Source: Halalkalicoccus paucihalophilus
Lineage (GTDB): Archaea; Halobacteriota; Halobacteria; Halobacteriales; Halalkalicoccaceae
Assembly: GCF_001593955.1 (NCBI RefSeq)
Contig: NZ_LTAZ01000017.1
Location: 1-64,000, forward strand
DNA length: 64,000 bases
Reading direction: 5' to 3'
In this document: positions 61,175 to 64,000 of the stretch, piece after piece
Numbering within the stretch: the first letter of the stretch is position 1
Layout of the letters: the number at the start of each line of letters is the position of its first letter
The notes under the pieces: model-generated
Database searches by the model: none
What the model was told of the DNA's origin: nothing
What the model saw: the letters and a program-made list of their open reading frames with translations, nothing else
Translations under genes and position numbers: made by a program

Positions 61175-61357
61175 CTAGAGTAGAACCTCGTCTATTCGAT
61201 AGTCCTCACCACTGGACTGCTGTTCCTCTTCCTGTTCCTGCTGCTCTGATTCAATCCGGTGGCCCGTCGCGAGGAAATGATTGATAGCCGCACGGTTCAA
61301 GTCTCGACAGTCAGTGCGAGTCAGAGACCATTCACACACCGTGCAGTAATTGCGCAT
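61175..61357 (-). CDS. Small putative zinc-finger protein (60 aa)
   Basis: MRNYCTVCEWSLTRTDCRDL ... NHFLATGHRIES, a Glu/Gln-rich linker, then DYRIDEVLL. Cys5/Cys8 and His28/His34 keep the C2H2 spacing of the relative at 797-973. There is an extra Cys at 17. The acidic linker is longer than in the relative. Possible regulator; unproven. Confidence 0.65.
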   Translation of the reverse strand: MRNYCTVCEWSLTRTDCRDLNRAAINHFLATGHRIESEQQEQEEEQQSSGEDYRIDEVLL

Positions 61358-62027
61358 CTACCTGATTCGCTCGTACTACAGAGACCTACAAAACAACGGT
61401 CCGCGATCCTGCAAGCAGTTTAAATCACATCCAAATAGTCCAGTACTAAACCACCGTCCGCCATGCCGGCGCTCTGGCAGGATAAGGTAGTACCACGCTC
61501 AAGTATCAGAGAGTGTGCAAAAGGGAAGACTTCCGTACAGACTGTCCAGAACCTCTCACTGTATGTGGTCCTCTGGGTGATTCGGATCGATGGGATCGAT
61601 GACCGGAACAACCGAGCTCTATGCTTGCGTCTTGACGGCCGTTCAGAGCCTCACTTTTCTACGAGAGCGGTTACGCTTCGGAGACAGCGGCGACCCTCTA
61701 GTATCCACTGTTGACTTGTGAGTTAATCAAAAGTGGGTTGGTAAATCGCTGAATCGGCTGTATTCCGCAGAGACGAGACTGCTATTCCGGAGATAGTATC
61801 TTATAAATCGTATATTACTATATAAAAACCAATTAGATGGAAGTTGAGACTACATTGGGTTTAGCGGGGCTGTGATGCGCGAATTTGACTGATCGATCTG
61901 TGGAAACTACCTCAGATCACTTTCCAAGCGGCCATTCTTGTCATACTTCCAATCGTATGGACGAATTTGCGAGACTTCCAATAGTGTAGCCACTCAGACG
62001 GCACGCTAATCTGAACAGAGTGTCTCT
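61358..62027. other. Spacer with resolvase remnant and shared repeat
   Basis: Carries the serine recombinase remnant at 61599-61721, followed by DNA shared with 22590-22685 (61721-61815). No intact gene. A TATA-rich tract lies at 61800-61830. Confidence 0.5.
61599..61721 (+). pseudogene. Serine recombinase (resolvase) N-terminal remnant, second copy
   Basis: MTGTTELYACVLTAVQSLTF, LRERLRFGDSGDP. It parallels the remnant at 32511-32624 (about 85% at the DNA level by eye over 120 bp). The catalytic Ser of the VST motif is Leu here. A frame difference after LRE separates the two. Dead fragment. Confidence 0.55.
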
Positions 62028-63703
62028 CTACCCGATTCCAGTCTCCTTCTTCAGCAGTGTCAGCGTGTTGTCTGCTGTAATCACCGGTGAGCGCTTATAC
62101 TCGCCGGTCAACTCGACCTGCACGAGCAGATCGACCGCTCTCCAGATCGAGTAGAGGAGACACGCGAATGCGAAGTAGAAGAATCGGAGCCCGAAATCCT
62201 TCGACGTAGTGGCGGCCATGAATCGCTTTATCGATCTGTAGCCGCTCTCGATTTCCCACCTGTAGCCATACTCCGTGAGGTGCCCGGTCCTCCGATTCGT
62301 CATGAACACCGAATACTGCCGGTGATCGTCGTGTTCAGGGTTCTCTTTCTGACGGTAGATCAGCGTCGTCTCGTGCCACTCGTTCTTGCCGAGATGGAGC
62401 TTCCGGTCGGTCTCGTACCGCTCCTGGTCACGCTGGAGCAATCGCTTCGCCTGTGCCTTCTCGCTGGTCTGCATCCGTTTCGGCACGACGTAGGAGAGCC
62501 CACGCTGGCTGATCATCTCCAAGACGTGCTGACTATCGAATTCCCGGTCCATCAGCACGTTATCGACGTGAACGAGCTCCTCAACCGAATCCAGCAAGTC
62601 CTCGACAATCTCTTTTCGCGACTCGCCTTTCCGCACGGGGCGAGCATCGAGGACGAGCGGGACAGCGTTGCCGACCAGCTGGACTGTCGTCCACTGGTAG
62701 GCGTACTCGTCGTTCTTCTCCTTCGTCCCGATAATCTCGTCCTCGTGGCCGGTTCGGTCGCCCGTGAAGGGATCGTCCTCGGTGATGTCGATGGCGACGA
62801 TGCCTGCGCGGAAGAACTCCTCCGTTTCTGCGAGCTCGTCGGTGAGCTGTCGAACCCCCTGTCGGTACATCTCGCGGATTTGCTCGATGGAGAGATCGCG
62901 AATCTGATCGCGATGGCCGTGTCCGAGTGGCGTTCGATCACGCGTCGACTCGTGAATGAAGCTCCAAGCGCCCTCGTTGGCGGCCAAATTTTCACGGAGT
63001 CCCAAGTAGGTCTGTAAGCCCCAGTAGGCGTTTTCGGGAATCTCACAGCCCTCGCTACGCTCTAACGAGAACGCGGGGAACACAACGTGACTGACGTGGT
63101 CGGTGATCCTCCCAGCCTTGTCAAGAATACTTGATCATTTGGGTCAGATTTATCCGCGTCGTCTCCTCGATGCGGGAGGTTTCGGTCTGGTTCGCGTGGC
63201 ACGGCGACATCCGCGTTCTGTGCTTTGATGAGGATCGTTCGAGCCGCTTTCTGGACCGTCTGGCGGAAATCTCGCGTGAAGCGTTCGTCCCAGCTGCGCC
63301 ACAGTGTCGATTGATTGGGCACCGTCTCAAACTCTAGGCGTTCACAAAGTCCGGGGTGGCTATCGAGGTACTTGAGGAGAGGCGTTTCGTGCGTCCAGCC
63401 GTGGAGTTCTTTCAGCACGAACACGCGAAAGAGGGTGTCCATCTCGTAGCGTGTGGAACTTCCGTAGCGGTCGTGGGCCTCGAAGCGGAAGTAGGCCAGC
63501 GGAATCGAGCAGATGAACTGCTCAACCGAGTCGTGATCTGGATGCATGAACCAGGTTCCCGAGACGACTCGAACGTCCGATTCTAACCCGGCAAGCGAGG
63601 TTCGATCGTACAGCGGCGTCGAGTCATATGTGGGCCACTCGATATGCTGCTGGTGTGCGATCCGTCGAAAGACACTGCGTCGAGACTCACGAGCTGCGAC
63701 CAC
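62028..63703 (-). pseudogene. DDE transposase of a haloarchaeal IS, frameshifted
   Basis: Two frames form one transposase. 63703-63140 encodes the N-terminal part (MHPDHDSVEQFICSIPLAYF, LDSHPGLCERLEFETVPNQS). Near 63140 the frame changes: DPNDQ should join SILDKAGRITDHVSHVVFPA. The rest has the catalytic-domain features VAIDITEDDPFTGDRTGHED, VDNVLMDREFDSQHVLEMIS and YGYRWEIESGYRSIKRFMAA (the YxxRWxIExxY Glu motif). A single lost base (CAAAG to CAAG) would explain it. No slippery heptamer is seen. The terminal repeats are not clear: AACAGAG near both ends (62015; 63768 reversed) is a weak candidate. Confidence 0.82.
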
Positions 63704-64000
63704 TACGGGTGGATAGCTCGGACACGCTCAAGAGTCCGTCTAACCGACTAGTATAGAGGATCCTCTCGCTCTGTTGAACCCCTCAGCTCCGAACAAAACC
63801 GGTGCAGCTAATCGTTAGGTGTAGAGGGTTATTAGTCATTCATCAGAACTGAATCTATTGGGTTGCGGGCTAACCAGTCTGAGGTCAATCTCTGAGTGTT
63901 ACATATGCCAATGCTCGAAGAGTGGGCACTGTGGCTATATATCGCAGGGGGACGATAGCTCTCTTCTCTGGCGTCGGAGCGCTCATGACTAAAAAGGAGG
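63704..64000. other. Right-edge sequence with start of a possible membrane protein
   Basis: At 63906 the plus strand reads MPMLEEWALWLYIAG, then, one base shifted after a GGGGG run (63948-63952), TIALFSGVGALMTKKE to the edge. Joined, this resembles the first transmembrane helix of a small membrane protein with a one-base deletion in the G run. The remainder lies outside the window. Confidence 0.35.

Noticed and set aside
62280..63017. 245-residue plus-strand ORF over the transposase
   Set aside because: Antisense shadow; the transposase frame has clear catalytic motifs.
63140..63160. Programmed frameshift in the transposase
   Set aside because: No slippery heptamer or downstream structure is visible at the joint; a one-base deletion is simpler.

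Overview
This window reads as part of a haloarchaeal (class Halobacteria) megaplasmid or an accessory chromosomal island. The evidence is compositional and by family: very acidic proteins, Tat signals (RRRF/RRRL) on exported proteins, bacterio-opsin-activator-type (HTH-10) regulators, an archaea-specific SMC-related protein, Orc1/Cdc6 replication initiators beside long inverted repeats, and archaeal TATA boxes with leaderless starts. No rRNA, tRNA or core housekeeping cluster was seen. The species cannot be named from the sequence.

Layout. 0-4 kb: an Lrp-type regulator cut by the window edge, small accessory genes, and two divergent HTH-10 regulators that share TGGTATACCA sites. 4.7-10 kb: a coiled-coil membrane protein, UspA, a PiT phosphate permease, a decayed DHH/UspA stretch and a CPA2 antiporter. 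10.9-15.7 kb: a TumE-type toxin-antitoxin pair, the first Orc1/Cdc6 with a nested inverted-repeat origin, and two PIN-domain (VapC) pairs. 16.6-27.2 kb: a metal island with a CPH-type copper ATPase, a second broken ATPase, a SHOCT membrane protein, an exported DUF305 protein, a multicopper oxidase and a ZIP transporter. 27.4-29.4 kb: a mobilization module (ribbon-helix-helix accessory protein, small VirD2/MobA-like relaxase, deleted coupling protein) with a candidate oriT just upstream. 29.9-32.3 kb: TauE/SafE and MgtE transporters. 32.4-36.3 kb: gene-poor, with hairpins, recombinase remnants and duplicated fragments. 36.2-41.5 kb: a truncated HEPN protein, several genes broken by in-frame stops, a Fic-like protein and a methyltransferase. 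41.7-52.7 kb: a formamidase-like protein, tandem DoxX-like proteins, an exported subtilase, PadR regulators, a TRAM protein and a regulator/nucleotidyltransferase pair. 53-59.4 kb: the SMC-related protein, a second Orc1/Cdc6 flanked by iterons, and ParA with a partner gene. 59.6-64 kb: a HEPN/nucleotidyltransferase pair, microproteins, recombinase remnants and a frameshifted transposase.

How it works together. Two replication initiators with different iteron families, plus one ParA cassette, suggest a fusion of at least two replicons. Five toxin-antitoxin-like pairs fit plasmid maintenance. The copper genes could export copper (CPH ATPase), bind it outside the membrane (His-rich DUF305) and oxidise it or use it (multicopper oxidase). 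The most unusual features are an archaeal relaxase with its candidate oriT, a family of about ten roughly 45-bp inverted repeats (CCTTGTGCAACA ... TGTTGCACAAGG) scattered between genes, and one accessory cassette near 61 kb whose pieces recur, decayed, at four other places. Many genes are broken, so the region appears to be turning over quickly.
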